DNA of 41,696 bases from Planctomycetota bacterium (GTDB taxonomy: Bacteria > Planctomycetota > Phycisphaerae > UBA1845 > UTPLA1): NCBI GenBank assembly GCA_016712275.1, contig JADJRI010000037.1, forward strand, positions 1-41,696, given 5' to 3'. Shown here one piece after another: positions 1 through 9,172 of this stretch (its first letter is position 1; each line of letters opens with the position of its first letter). The translations under genes were made by a program, and so were the position numbers. A model generated the notes under the pieces. The model did not search any database and had not been told where the DNA came from. It saw nothing but the letters and a program-made list of their open reading frames with translations.

Positions 1-1828
1 CGGCCTCGCTGGCATTCATGCTGCAAAGCCCCTGAACAGCGACGGCACGCACCTCCGGGTCGGCGTGCAGTGTCAGTTCGACCAGCAGCTTGATCGACTT
101 CGAATTGTCTTTCTTACGGCCGTAGTCGTACGCCTCAAAGTAATTCCTCGATGACTCGGCAATACGCCGTGCCGCATCCACAGCCATCTCCGGATGCTTT
201 TTGATCAGCTTGCGGATTCGCTTGGTCGTCAGCATTGAGGACATTTCACCGCCCTGAAGTGCGGCGAACGCACGACTCACAACAAAACCGTCATCGTCAT
301 CGAGTCGTTTCACCAGCCCGGCATAGGCGGCCGCACGGGCCGAGTCGTTAGAACCGCGCGATGCTTGCAGTATTTCTGCCAGTGCTTCGGCCGATTCGGC
401 CCGGACTTGCCAGCTATCGTGTGCCAGCATGTCTGTCAGGCACTTGATGGCCGTCTCACCCGGCGCCTTTCTCAGGACGCGAAGTGCATGTACGACGAGA
501 TCGACGTCGGTCTCGCCCTTCGCGTAGTTTACGATGGCCGTGGTCATCGACGGAGATGGGTTTTCACCCACGCGTTTGAGCACAGCCGTGCGAACATTTG
601 CGTCGGTGTCTTCGAGTAAGGAGACAAGCGCTTCCCGTCCCGCATCTCCAGTGGTCGAAAGTGCCCGCAGGCTTGTCTCGCGTACAACAGGATCGGGATC
701 GGCGAAGAGTTCAAGGATCAGCGCATGGTCGGCGTCCTTGGCACGGCGCACAAGTTCGTCGGCAGCTTGACGCCGCTCCATCGCTTCGGTCGATGCCAAT
801 CGGACCAGCCCAAGGGGCCAATCCAGCGCGAGGGCATCCGACGCCGCCAGCCTATATCGTAATTCGAGCAGCCGCGTTCGTTCGTGATCCGTGACAGCCG
901 AGCCGAGTCGCTTCAACACGAGGGGGCGCAAAGTTTCGCGATGTCGAACGAGTCGTTCACGAATCGACGCAGCCTCGTCGTCCGTAGCGGCCGCAAGGCG
1001 GTCCAACTCAAATTCGACATTATCCAGATCCGCGACCGGTTGTGAGGTCGGCGACTTTGGCAGGGCACCCACCCATTCCTGTAGCACGAGCAGTCGCTCG
1101 TTTGTTAACGATTTCGGGTGCCACGGATCGAGCCCATCAACAGGCGCGTGCCACGCGAGAAAAATCTCCATCGCGGCCAGGCGCGTCGCCAGTTCGCCAT
1201 CCCTGAGTGCTTCGAACACGGGGACTGCGGTTTTCTCCGCGTGCGATGTCAATCGCCGAATGGCCGCTTCGCGAATCGACGCGTCGCGGGAGTCGAGTTT
1301 CTCGACCAGCAGCGATACGCCCTTCGCAGCCGGGGCGGCGGTCGCGGACAACTCCGCATCAAGCTCCATCGCCGCGGTTGCCTCTGTTCGGGACTTTTTG
1401 AGCCACTCGACCAGAATCTCCGCAGGCATGAACCCATCATACGACGCGAGAACGCGCCCCGATGGCGTCAGCACGCGCAGCGCAGGAATCGGGCCGATCT
1501 TCAGCGATTCAGCATCACGCCGCGCCCGATCCACATCGATGTAGACGCGTGTCCAGCCCGCCAGTTCGTTCCGCGCTTCTTTTTTCTCCATTTCCTTGTC
1601 GAGTTTCGTGCACCAACCGCACCACTTCGCACCGGCGCGTACGAGAATGAGTTGCCTGCTCTTGTCCGCGTCGGATTTTGCGTCGGCAAGTTGGGTGAGC
1701 CATTCGAGTGTGTTGGCCGGAGTGGGAGCCGACGTTGGCGCTGAGGATACCGGCTGCGAAGTAGGTTCGGCGTCGTCCGGCAAAGCGCAGGCGGCCAAGA
1801 GTGATACGATCAAGATGATTCGAATCAT
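1..1828 (-). CDS. Thioredoxin-fold lipoprotein with HEAT-like repeats (3' end beyond window)
   Basis: The minus-strand frame opens at ATG 1828-1826 and stays open to the left edge, so about 608 residues are visible and the C-terminus is missing. The N-terminus is a lipoprotein signal (MIRIILIVSLLAAC) with a lipobox ending in Cys14. A thioredoxin-like domain follows with a WCGWC active site near residues 68-72. The rest is alpha-helical and contains HEAT-type units such as DPDPVVRETSLRALS and DTDANVRTAVLKRV. The start overlaps the stop of the upstream cytochrome gene as ATGA, which implies translational coupling. Known for the families: CxxC thioredoxin domains reduce or rearrange disulphides, and HEAT repeats bind proteins. 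A periplasm-facing, membrane-anchored redox or scaffold role is inference, but fits the haem-binding neighbour, whose CxxCH cysteines must be reduced for haem attachment. Confidence 0.85.
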   Translation of the reverse strand, partial: MIRIILIVSLLAACALPDDAEPTSQPVSSAPTSAPTPANTLEWLTQLADAKSDADKSRQLILVRAGAKWCGWCTKLDKEMEKKEARNELAGWTRVYIDVDRARRDAESLKIGPIPALRVLTPSGRVLASYDGFMPAEILVEWLKKSRTEATAAMELDAELSATAAPAAKGVSLLVEKLDSRDASIREAAIRRLTSHAEKTAVPVFEALRDGELATRLAAMEIFLAWHAPVDGLDPWHPKSLTNERLLVLQEWVGALPKSPTSQPVADLDNVEFELDRLAAATDDEAASIRERLVRHRETLRPLVLKRLGSAVTDHERTRLLELRYRLAASDALALDWPLGLVRLASTEAMERRQAADELVRRAKDADHALILELFADPDPVVRETSLRALSTTGDAGREALVSLLEDTDANVRTAVLKRVGENPSPSMTTAIVNYAKGETDVDLVVHALRVLRKAPGETAIKCLTDMLAHDSWQVRAESAEALAEILQASRGSNDSARAAAYAGLVKRLDDDDGFVVSRAFAALQGGEMSSMLTTKRIRKLIKKHPEMAVDAARRIAESSRNYFEAYDYGRKKDNSKSIKLLVELTLHADPEVRAVAVQGLCSMNASEA

Positions 1829-3006
1829 GGCACCCCCGCGCGTGCCGGGAGGTCAGCATGGCCGGCAACTGTGCCGTGACGAATGCGAGACCAGTATTCG
1901 GCCAATACGAACTTTGGACTGTTCTCGTGATCGTGGCAGCGAACGCAGCGGTCCTTCGCGAGCCACGGCGTTTTCGTCTTCGGTTCGCGAACATGGGCAA
2001 GCGAAGGGCCATGACAGCTTTCGCATCCGACGTTCACGCGATCGTTACTTTGTTTAGCAGAGACAAAGCCGCCGGTCAGTCCGAAACCCGTTGTATGGCA
2101 CTGCTGGCAATAGGAATCGGCGTGGAAGTTGCGAGTTTGTAATGTCTCCCAAGCATGCGCATGTTTCGAGCCGGCCCATATCACCGAATCGTTCGCATGG
2201 CAGGAAGTGCACGATTCGCTTCCCGCCACTTCCCCGCTTTCGAGCGACGAATTCAGCGCAGTGACGAATCCGCTTTGAGCGGCATTGAAATCGCGCTCAA
2301 TGAGTTCATTTTGATATCGACTTATGTTTTCAAGTTGAGTCGAATCTTCATTAAGGCTGGAAACCACCTCGACGACGGACGAACGATCAGACACCCCTGC
2401 AATTTCGACGAGCAATTCGACCAGAAAACGCCCTTTTGCTCGTAGCAGCGCCATCCATACGGGCCCTACTTTTTTCGGCACAATACTCTGGCCCGTCGGA
2501 CCACCGACCACCATGTCGGCTTCCGGCAGCGCCTGTGTGAGCGAGGTTAATTCTGCTTCCGGCAGATAGGCCAGTACAACCAGCGTGTCATAATGGCCCT
2601 TGTTCGAATCGATCCACTTGAGAATTACAGGTTGCGGCTCGTCGATCTTAATGCCCGCGGCCGCATAACGTGGCGAAACTATGCCGACCACGGCAACGCG
2701 AAGTCCGGCCATTTGAATTATTTCGCTTTCTGTGGCCACAAGTCTACCCTCGGAGTCTCGCGCGTTCGCCGAGATGAATCGAACACCCGTTTTGCCGGCC
2801 AATTCGCGAATTCGCGCTGCGCCGAGTGCGATCTCACGTTCACCAAGGTTGTGCGCGTGAAGGCCCATGGCCGATTCGCCCCGTAGAATCGTTTCGAATC
2901 TTGTTTGCTGGTACTCGCTGTTTCCGCCCGGCGCGCCGCCCGCGTCCAGCAGCAGCACGTCGTGCGTCTCGCGCCGATTTGCCACATACGTCGCGCGCCG
3001 GCTCAA
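1825..3006 (-). CDS. Metallophosphatase-like domain fused to tetrahaem cytochrome c
   Basis: The C-terminal third has four haem motifs in order: CTSCH, CQQCH, CESCH and CVRCH. The N-terminal two thirds resemble the 5'-nucleotidase/UshA-type metallophosphatase fold (LLLDAGGAPGG, GLHAHNLGEREIALG, VVVGGPTGQS). The only usual start in the open frame is TTG 3006, but the same frame continues upstream with a typical family N-terminus (ILVSGDTAGWITPCGC, then QSGGLSRR) back to a TAG at 3117-3115. The true protein therefore probably begins further upstream and is a lipoprotein. It is coupled downstream to the thioredoxin-HEAT lipoprotein by ATGA. Multihaem proteins of this kind act outside the cytoplasmic membrane in electron transfer; the substrate here is unknown. 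The metal ligands are only partly preserved, so the phosphatase half may not be active. Confidence 0.75.
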   Translation of the reverse strand: MSRRATYVANRRETHDVLLLDAGGAPGGNSEYQQTRFETILRGESAMGLHAHNLGEREIALGAARIRELAGKTGVRFISANARDSEGRLVATESEIIQMAGLRVAVVGIVSPRYAAAGIKIDEPQPVILKWIDSNKGHYDTLVVLAYLPEAELTSLTQALPEADMVVGGPTGQSIVPKKVGPVWMALLRAKGRFLVELLVEIAGVSDRSSVVEVVSSLNEDSTQLENISRYQNELIERDFNAAQSGFVTALNSSLESGEVAGSESCTSCHANDSVIWAGSKHAHAWETLQTRNFHADSYCQQCHTTGFGLTGGFVSAKQSNDRVNVGCESCHGPSLAHVREPKTKTPWLAKDRCVRCHDHENSPKFVLAEYWSRIRHGTVAGHADLPARAGVP

Positions 3007-3114
3007 ACCGCCAGACTGATTTGCCGCGCAGCCGCAAGGTGTTATCCACCCGGCTGTATCGCCGCTGACGAGTATCGCCAGCGGCTTGGCCGGTTTGCCT
3101 TTTTCAGAACAGCC

Positions 3115-3180
3115 CTAAGCCGCAACAGGCAGAATTGTCACGGGAAAGCGCGAGACAAAAAGAGACACGCGGCCTGACAA
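3115..3180 (-). other. Signal-peptide-like frame ending in an in-frame TAG before the cytochrome
   Basis: Read in the cytochrome frame, TTG 3180 or GTG 3168 starts a hydrophobic stretch (VSLFVSRFPVTILPVAA) that runs directly into TAG and then GCSEKGKP. Gly-Cys followed by a polar linker is how a mature lipoprotein starts. The stop replaces the residue just before Gly-Cys. No ATG, GTG or TTG lies between this TAG and TTG 3006. It looks like one substituted base in a lipoprotein signal, though the position three before the Cys would be Ala, which is not the commonest lipobox residue. Confidence 0.5.
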
Positions 3181-3243
3181 TTCTCGTTAGTAAGGGCGTG
3201 ATTCCCATGATGCTCCATCCGCTCCGTGCCGAATCAAGCGAAC

Positions 3244-4068
3244 TCAGTTCACCAACGTATAGGCAAGAATGTTGACGTTTACACGCACCGCGTTGGTGAT
3301 TTCGTCGCCGCCGCAGCAGCAACATCCCTGCGTGTGACCCGTGTCGTTAAGGCCGTCCTGCGAGTAGAGCACGCCGATCCGGCCTTCGACGGAGATTCCC
3401 TCTAATTGCCGCGGTTTGCCGTGCTTGCCGTTTAATTCCTTGATGTCGTGCACCGTGTGAAAGACGGGGTGACTCATGTCAATCGCCTTGAGCCGAATGT
3501 CGGGAAAAACGCGAGCGATTTCGCTGCGAAACGACTGGTCCCACTCTGCCGAAGAACAACCGGCCGAGGCGAGGATGAACCCGCCGCGCTCGACATACTT
3601 TCGAAACTTATCGCGCTCCTGTTCCGTGAGTTGAAAACTGCCCTCGCCGGTCATGATGATGAGGGGAAACTCGAAGACTTCGTCGGAGGAGAGCTTAACA
3701 GAGTGAAAGCGCCGACTTGTTGAAATGGACGAGGCCTTCTCGGCTTCAACCAGGAAATGGTCTGAGAAGCATTTGCTCGTCTTTGTCCCGGCGTAGATGA
3801 GGTTGGCCACCTGCACGATGCTGACAGTCTCACCACCGCGCTGCTTCGGTTCCGGCAAGGCCCCGGGCTGATTCGACAGTCCGTTCGATTTCGCGTCTTT
3901 CTTGTCACCCACCGACGGCTTACTGGTTGAAGATTCACTCGGCTTCTTCATCGTCGGCTTTGAATTGGAATCCGGCTCCGCAGCGGCCAGTACGAGCACT
4001 AGCGTCGGCGCGAAGAGAGCCGCTGCGATTGCGGATCGACGTTTCGAGACGATTCGATTGCAAGCCAT
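3244..4068 (-). CDS. DUF4159 domain protein, exported
   Basis: The 274-residue protein has an N-terminal hydrophobic segment (IAAALFAPTLVLVLAAA), then a low-complexity Ser/Lys/Pro linker to about residue 75. The globular domain matches the DUF4159 pattern: a central FEFPLIIMTGEGSFQLTEQE strand-turn region, the GGFILASAGCSS turn, a DMSHPVFHTVHDI segment, and GRIGVLYSQDGLNDT. A run of four cysteines (QGCCCCGG) near residue 250 is unusual. ATG 4068 has an AGAGGA ribosome site. The gene follows the DUF4175-like gene by 14 bases. DUF4159 proteins are regularly encoded with MoxR/BatA-type operons, but their function is not known. The fold resembles the ThuA/glutamine-amidotransferase-like class, which is inference. 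Confidence 0.8.
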   Translation of the reverse strand: MACNRIVSKRRSAIAAALFAPTLVLVLAAAEPDSNSKPTMKKPSESSTSKPSVGDKKDAKSNGLSNQPGALPEPKQRGGETVSIVQVANLIYAGTKTSKCFSDHFLVEAEKASSISTSRRFHSVKLSSDEVFEFPLIIMTGEGSFQLTEQERDKFRKYVERGGFILASAGCSSAEWDQSFRSEIARVFPDIRLKAIDMSHPVFHTVHDIKELNGKHGKPRQLEGISVEGRIGVLYSQDGLNDTGHTQGCCCCGGDEITNAVRVNVNILAYTLVN

Positions 4069-4082
4069 GATGATCCTCTTTT

Positions 4083-5828
4083 CTAATTCGAATTCGATTT
4101 CGAATTCGGCGTTGCTACTTCGTCCGCAAGTCGCTGGAAATACTGGCCTACGCGTCGGCGATACTGCACCGGCACAATTTCCTCACCCACACCCATGGCA
4201 CGGCCGTCATCGGTCCCACGCAGCCACCAGTAGTTTTGACGATCACCGCGCCCGACGCTCCGCCCATTACCGCTGCCCGCTTGCTGGTCGCCTCCCCGAC
4301 CCGAACGCGGGTCTCCGGCTAATGGCAGATTGCCGTACAAGCCGACGTTGTTTGGCGTGTTCTGATTCATGCTGTAGCCGCTTCCCATGTTATTACCATT
4401 CGACAGCCCCATCATGCCGAGCAACTGGTCGGCGCTCGTTGACATGCTGGTACCCAGTCCGGGTTGGAATGAAAGACACTGCTTGCCCTCGCTTCCCATG
4501 CTTTGGCATTTGCTTAGGAATTGCTCCAAAGCATCGGCCGCTGCCAAGGCATTAGAATGAGCCCTGGTGCCGAGGAATTCCGCCAATGCAGCTTCCGCGT
4601 CGGTCATGTTGTTTCCTGCATTGCACTCGCGGACAGCCTTTGCGAATTCGGAGGCTTGCGTCCTCAGTTTGTCGAGCTTCGGATCATCCGGCAGGCTGGC
4701 GGCGTGGTTCTCAATGTCGGTCAGCAAGTCATTCAGCGCTTCGCGAATCTGCCTTTGCTCGGCCTCGAGTTCGCGCATGCGCGCTTTGACATTCGGATCA
4801 CCGGTCAAGTCTTGTCCCTTGAGCGATTTCATGCGTTCCTCAAGCGCCCGCTGGCGCTGATAAATCTGCACGAAGCGAGATTCATCCTGCTTGAGCGGGA
4901 ATATCTTTGAGAAATGCTCGATCGGCTCCATTGCGTTTTGATCGAATTCCCTCTTCTGTTCGTCCAGCTTCTTTCGCAATTCCTCTAGTTTCCGTCGGGC
5001 CTCTTCGTTGGATTTCTTCCCCTCGGCGAGTTCGCCCATATTGCTTGCAGATTTCGCCAGCTCTTCGCCGAGTTTTTCCAGTTCTTTTCGTAGTTTTTCG
5101 TCCAATTCCAGCGGCAGGTCGTTCTTTGCGGATTCATGGATCGCCTCCGCCTGTTCCTGCATTTTTTGACCCAGACTTGCCAGTTTCTCACGCATTTCCC
5201 TGGCGGTGGGATCGTTCGGCGTCTGCGAAGCGAGTTCCTCCTCCAGCTCCTTCATTTCCTCCGCGAGCGATTCCAAGCGCCGCCGCGCCTGCTGGTACTT
5301 CGACTGAAGCACCTCCAGCCCCTGGCGCGACATCATCATGCGCCGAAAGTCTGCATCGGAAATGATCTGTACCACGACCACGTCGCTTTCGGTCCCCTTC
5401 GCGCCGGCCGGGTCGTTGTCCTGAACGCGCGCAAAGAGCTTGATCACGTCGCCGGGTTGCAGGCCATATTGGGACAACGGCAATGTCAGCGGCTGCGCGA
5501 GGCGCGTCGGCGGGGGCGTCGGAACCGCGGCCGTTTCAGGCGTCGGTCTCGACTCATTCAGGCTTCGGTATATTTCCATGCTCGAAATGCCGTAGTCATC
5601 CTCTGCGTCGATCACGACCGGCAACGCAGCGCTCGGGGTGGCCAGCGAGACAGGTGGTGGCTCGACGATACGCACGACCGGCCGATCATCGAGGAGCAGG
5701 TGAATCGGCGCAGTGAAACGCTCCTGAGAATTCTGTCCTGCTTTGTCGGTGACAAACAACTCCATCTTGCCGCCCTGCACAATTTCGAAGTTGCCGACAG
5801 TTTCGTTGGGCGCGGCGCCGGCGGTCAT
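4083..5828 (-). CDS. DUF4175-like protein, C-terminal part (frame-shifted from 5930-6856)
   Basis: This frame carries the periplasmic beta-rich part (DDRPVVRIVEPPPVSLATPS, DAEDDYGISSMEIYRSL) followed by a long coiled coil rich in Glu, Lys and Leu (about residues 165-400) and a Gly/Asn-rich tail ending in RYFQRLADE-type helix. The frame stays open upstream of ATG 5828 through LGGGTLSVTAGRETTLVP, and matches directly onto the end of the next frame (PPYSGVLPE) once one G is restored near 5941. The two parts are therefore one protein of about 925 residues. Such proteins occur in planctomycete MoxR/BatA operons as large membrane-anchored coiled-coil proteins. Function is unknown; a periplasmic scaffold is inference. 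The separate ATG 5828 is probably not a real start. Confidence 0.75.
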   Translation of the reverse strand: MTAGAAPNETVGNFEIVQGGKMELFVTDKAGQNSQERFTAPIHLLLDDRPVVRIVEPPPVSLATPSAALPVVIDAEDDYGISSMEIYRSLNESRPTPETAAVPTPPPTRLAQPLTLPLSQYGLQPGDVIKLFARVQDNDPAGAKGTESDVVVVQIISDADFRRMMMSRQGLEVLQSKYQQARRRLESLAEEMKELEEELASQTPNDPTAREMREKLASLGQKMQEQAEAIHESAKNDLPLELDEKLRKELEKLGEELAKSASNMGELAEGKKSNEEARRKLEELRKKLDEQKREFDQNAMEPIEHFSKIFPLKQDESRFVQIYQRQRALEERMKSLKGQDLTGDPNVKARMRELEAEQRQIREALNDLLTDIENHAASLPDDPKLDKLRTQASEFAKAVRECNAGNNMTDAEAALAEFLGTRAHSNALAAADALEQFLSKCQSMGSEGKQCLSFQPGLGTSMSTSADQLLGMMGLSNGNNMGSGYSMNQNTPNNVGLYGNLPLAGDPRSGRGGDQQAGSGNGRSVGRGDRQNYWWLRGTDDGRAMGVGEEIVPVQYRRRVGQYFQRLADEVATPNSKSNSN

Positions 5829-5929
5829 CGGAACCAGCGTTGTCTCACGGCCTGCAGTGACGGAAAGGGTCCCGCCTCCCAGCGGTCGATTGCTCTTTGT
5901 TGTGACTGTGACCTTCGTGTTTCGAAGCC

Positions 5930-6856
5930 CTAAGATGCCACCTCGGGCAGCACGCCGCTATATGGCGGCAGGTTTGTGTACTCCGGCGGCGCGATCTTGA
6001 ATCGAACCTCTTCAATCTTCGGAACGGTGATCACGCTCACGTCGAACTGACGGGTGCGTGACGAATGGGCGCGCGCGGTGTATCGCATGTCCGATGTGAT
6101 GTTGGTCAATGTTGTCCGCCATCGGCCCTGCGGCTCTGGAAAAAGCGGCAACGTTTCACCTATCGCGTTTGCGGCGGAATAGACCAACAACTCCACGCGA
6201 TCGACCGCACCGCCGTCCGGCTTAACAAACACTTCGAGATTCCCGCCATAAATCACACGCGCATCGCCAGGTTCGACAGCCAGCTCAATTTGTGAGTACG
6301 GGGGATGATCGCCATGCGGGTCGATAAAGCGCATCCACTCGGTTCGGGCTATTCGTGGAAAAACAAGTGAGAGCGTCACAAGAAGTAGAATGCAGCCCGC
6401 TGCAAGTCCCATTGCTGTGTACGCCGGCTTTGCCGGAACAACAGACTTTGACGGAATTGTGTGCGATATTGCTTCGGCACGATCGACCGCCAACTCTGCC
6501 AGCGCGATTCGAAGAGCCGACCCGACCGGTGGCTGTATCATCAAATCAACGCCCGAGACAACCTGCCCGCCAGCGCTCACGCAGCCGTCGAGCTTCCGCG
6601 CCATCGATGACACTTTCAATTCCTGCCACAGTCGCCCCAGCGAACCAAAGACGACAGATGCCGCCGCGACCAACGCCACAGCTCTCGAACCAATACGAAG
6701 GTTTGCCGGAAGGTCGATCGCAAGGTCGATCCAAACGAACAGCACCATCACGCCCAGCGCGGCTAAGACAGCCCATGCGGACAGAACCCCCGCGCCGACG
6801 TACATCCGCCGTTTGCGTAACTCCTGAAGCGCGCCACCGAGTTTCGATGTGTCCAT
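5930..6856 (-). CDS. DUF4175-like protein, N-terminal membrane part
   Basis: Three hydrophobic segments are visible: VLSAWAVLAALGVMVLFVWI, SRAVALVAAASVVFGSLG, and YTAMGLAAGCILLLVTLSLV. A beta-rich domain starts with IELAVEPGDARVIYGGNLEV and ends at PPEYTNLPPYSGVLPE. It then terminates artificially (VAS, stop) because one G appears to be missing in a GAGG(G) run at 5940-5944; the continuing protein is in the frame of 4083-5828. ATG 6856 is preceded by AAGG at a workable distance and is preferred. A TTG at 6895, four bases after the upstream stop, would add 13 residues. The gene lies directly behind the VWA membrane protein, as expected for this operon type. Confidence 0.75.
   Translation of the reverse strand: MDTSKLGGALQELRKRRMYVGAGVLSAWAVLAALGVMVLFVWIDLAIDLPANLRIGSRAVALVAAASVVFGSLGRLWQELKVSSMARKLDGCVSAGGQVVSGVDLMIQPPVGSALRIALAELAVDRAEAISHTIPSKSVVPAKPAYTAMGLAAGCILLLVTLSLVFPRIARTEWMRFIDPHGDHPPYSQIELAVEPGDARVIYGGNLEVFVKPDGGAVDRVELLVYSAANAIGETLPLFPEPQGRWRTTLTNITSDMRYTARAHSSRTRQFDVSVITVPKIEEVRFKIAPPEYTNLPPYSGVLPEVAS
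5940..5944 (-). other. Frame break inside the DUF4175-like gene
   Basis: On the minus strand CCC GAG GTG GCA TCT TAG ends the membrane part. Inserting one G gives CCC GAG GGT GGC ATC TTA GGG, which continues as GGILGLRNTKV in the downstream frame. The restored sequence (LPEGGILGL) is what family members show at this place. A missing base in a G run explains it best. Confidence 0.7.
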
Positions 6857-6896
6857 ATTCTCAGCCCTTGCTGCTTCCCGCCGTGGAGTCGCCAAC

Positions 6897-9170
6897 TCAA
6901 ATCAGCCCGGATGACCTGCGCAGAGCCCACGTCAGACCCCACGCCGCGATACACGAACCAAAAACCCACCATCGATCCCACGCTGTGGTTCGTTCAACGA
7001 TTGGAAGACGCGTTCGCGCCAAATGAGCTTTGAAAGTGCGCGACACTTCGTCGGCCCGTCCCGTCAGCACGACGCCTCCGCTTTCCGACGCGATGCGGGC
7101 CATCAAATCCGGTCGTGCCTTCAAGTCCATTTGTTCTCGCATCGAAGGCCGAACATCGAATGCCGCAACCGCCAGCGGCGATTCTTCTCTCGCGGCGACG
7201 GCCTTCAATTCGTAATGTCCATCGGCCATCCTGCCCAGTGTCACGCGAAAGACACCCGGTTCATCGCCGACGGGAATGGGCGAGACCCGATCGCTCTTCG
7301 ACGCGCCTTCGGCGCGAACTTCCACGACCGGGACGGTATCGAAAGACGCGTCGGCGCGGAGCAGCATGGTCGCGCCGACGGGTTCGAGATCGCTGAAGGT
7401 GACCTTGTCCGGCCGAAGTGAAACGTTCTCGCCCGGCAACAGGCCGCCATTGGCGACGAGCCATCGAATCATATTGCGCCACATTCGGTGATAGACGGCA
7501 TGGTATTGCTCGTGCTCAGGTGGCAGGAATCCCCACCGCCACATGCCCGCGCCTTCGATGTACACGACGCGCCCGGTACCGTACGGCTGATACACCACCG
7601 CAGCCGATTCGCCACCTGATGCATCCGCAGCTGTCGCCAGCACGACCGAAGCCGGCTTGCTTGCCGCGGCGCGCTGGTTCGTTGCCAGCGTTGGCAATAG
7701 CGACCAGAGTGTCTCCGGCGAAGTGTCGCTCGCAGTCAAGAGCCACGATGCCAAGTGTCCGGAAGGCGTGAGTTTCATTCGGAAACGCGATTCCCGCACG
7801 AGGTCGGCCTGCACCGGAAGTAAGCGCGCAAGCCGTTCGTTGATCGTTGCCGTCGGCGAGCCTCGATAGCAAACAAGCGATCCGCCCTCTTCTGCGATCC
7901 ACTTTCGCAGCGGCGTGAGCGTGGCATCGGTCAGGAATTCGTCGGCGTCGCGCCCTACGACGATAACGTTGTATTCTCGCAGTTTATCTATTGCGCCGAG
8001 CAATTCGTGCGTGGTCTGAAGAATTTCCCATTCGCCGGTGCGCCGATTCACGCCGTTCTCTTCAGAACCATCGGGCTGGGACCCAACTGCGTTTACGATC
8101 GAACGCTTCATGAAACGGCCCGGCGCCATGCGTACCACCGCGTCCAATTCGATCGATGGGTCGGCCGACAGTGTGCGGATCAGAAATTTGCCATCCCAGT
8201 AAGGCTTGCCTTCAAGCAGCAGCACGCGTGTGGGCCTGTCGGCCGTGCGCAGGAGGAAGCTGGCGACGTTGTTGCGTGTGGTGTGTTCGCCCAGAAGCGG
8301 CTCGGCACGAACCTGATAGTGATACAGTCCGGCCTTGTCGCGCTCCACTTCGAACCGCGCCGATTGGCCCGAGCCCGCCGCCAGCGCGACGCGCTGCCGG
8401 CCATGTTCCTTCCCATCCGAAGTGAGAACGACATCGACCGCCGCGCCGGAATACCCGGTCTGCAGAATCTCCGCGACGCACTCCACTTTCTGCCCGACGA
8501 AGCTCATCTCCTGCGGCGATCGCACGACCAGGCTGATATCCTTCACATTCGGGGACGAACCGAACGTCTGCGTGAATATCGGCACGGCCGCCGCCCGTGC
8601 ATGGCGGACGACATCGAGCACCGCGTCGGTGCCGCCTTCGGCGTTGTGAATCCCGTCGCTGAGCAGGACCACGGCCCGACCCTGTGGCTGTTCGCTTCGG
8701 AGCGATCCCGCGATCGCGCCCGCAAGGCTCGTGATGTCGCCCTCCGCGCGAACCTCGGCGAGGTGCGCGGGCTGGACGGCGCGCACATCGCTCGCGAATG
8801 TCGCCACGTTCACGTCAAACTCATCGCTGTTGTTGCGAATGATCTCCTCGGCCGCGCGGGCTGCCGCGCTGTACCGCGAATCGGGCTTTCCATCGTCGCA
8901 TGTCGCCATACTGGCCGAGGCGTCGATGAGCACCGTGAGAACCGGTTTGCCTTCCGGCGGAGGCGTCACGCTGACCCAGGTCGGGTTGGCCAGAATTGTG
9001 AGCACGCACGCAGCACAAATAAACATCAGCGCGCAAATCGTCGACCAGCGGAGCAGTCGTACAGCCGCCGGCCGACGACGAGCATAGATTACGAGCAGCC
9101 CGAGGGTACAGACTGCCAAGACAGTCCATAGAGCGGGATTGATCAATGGTTCAAAGGTCAGCGTTTCCAT
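6897..9170 (-). CDS. VWA-domain membrane protein with glutamine-amidotransferase-like region
   Basis: Two N-terminal membrane helices (WTVLAVCTLGLLVIYA, STICALMFICAACVLTILA) precede a von Willebrand A domain whose metal site DxSxS is visible as LIDASASM near residue 90. The MIDAS companion residues lie in the TSLAGAI and LLSDGIHN segments. The middle is Ig-like (VECVAEILQTGYSGAAV), followed by a region with RVLLLEGKPYWDGKFL and GGSLVCYRGS, typical of the amidotransferase-like domain in BatA-operon VWA proteins. A last helix (WWVFGSCIAAWGLTWAL) anchors the C-terminus. ATG 9170 is preferred; a TTG two codons upstream overlaps the BatA stop. It is intact over 2.3 kb. It probably works with the MoxR ATPase in envelope stress or protein-complex assembly; that role is known only loosely for the family. 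Confidence 0.85.
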   Translation of the reverse strand: METLTFEPLINPALWTVLAVCTLGLLVIYARRRPAAVRLLRWSTICALMFICAACVLTILANPTWVSVTPPPEGKPVLTVLIDASASMATCDDGKPDSRYSAAARAAEEIIRNNSDEFDVNVATFASDVRAVQPAHLAEVRAEGDITSLAGAIAGSLRSEQPQGRAVVLLSDGIHNAEGGTDAVLDVVRHARAAAVPIFTQTFGSSPNVKDISLVVRSPQEMSFVGQKVECVAEILQTGYSGAAVDVVLTSDGKEHGRQRVALAAGSGQSARFEVERDKAGLYHYQVRAEPLLGEHTTRNNVASFLLRTADRPTRVLLLEGKPYWDGKFLIRTLSADPSIELDAVVRMAPGRFMKRSIVNAVGSQPDGSEENGVNRRTGEWEILQTTHELLGAIDKLREYNVIVVGRDADEFLTDATLTPLRKWIAEEGGSLVCYRGSPTATINERLARLLPVQADLVRESRFRMKLTPSGHLASWLLTASDTSPETLWSLLPTLATNQRAAASKPASVVLATAADASGGESAAVVYQPYGTGRVVYIEGAGMWRWGFLPPEHEQYHAVYHRMWRNMIRWLVANGGLLPGENVSLRPDKVTFSDLEPVGATMLLRADASFDTVPVVEVRAEGASKSDRVSPIPVGDEPGVFRVTLGRMADGHYELKAVAAREESPLAVAAFDVRPSMREQMDLKARPDLMARIASESGGVVLTGRADEVSRTFKAHLARTRLPIVERTTAWDRWWVFGSCIAAWGLTWALRRSSGLI

Positions 9171-9172
9171 GG

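Noticed and set aside
891..1744. Long plus-strand open frames
   Set aside because: They are shadows of the thioredoxin-HEAT gene, which has a lipobox, a WCGWC site and repeats on the minus strand.
4521..5933. Plus-strand open frames opposite the DUF4175-like gene
   Set aside because: The minus strand shows membrane helices, conserved beta domains and coiled coil; the plus frames do not.
8007..9131. A 374-codon plus-strand open frame
   Set aside because: It mirrors the intact VWA gene on the minus strand; the translation is Arg/His-rich with no domain.
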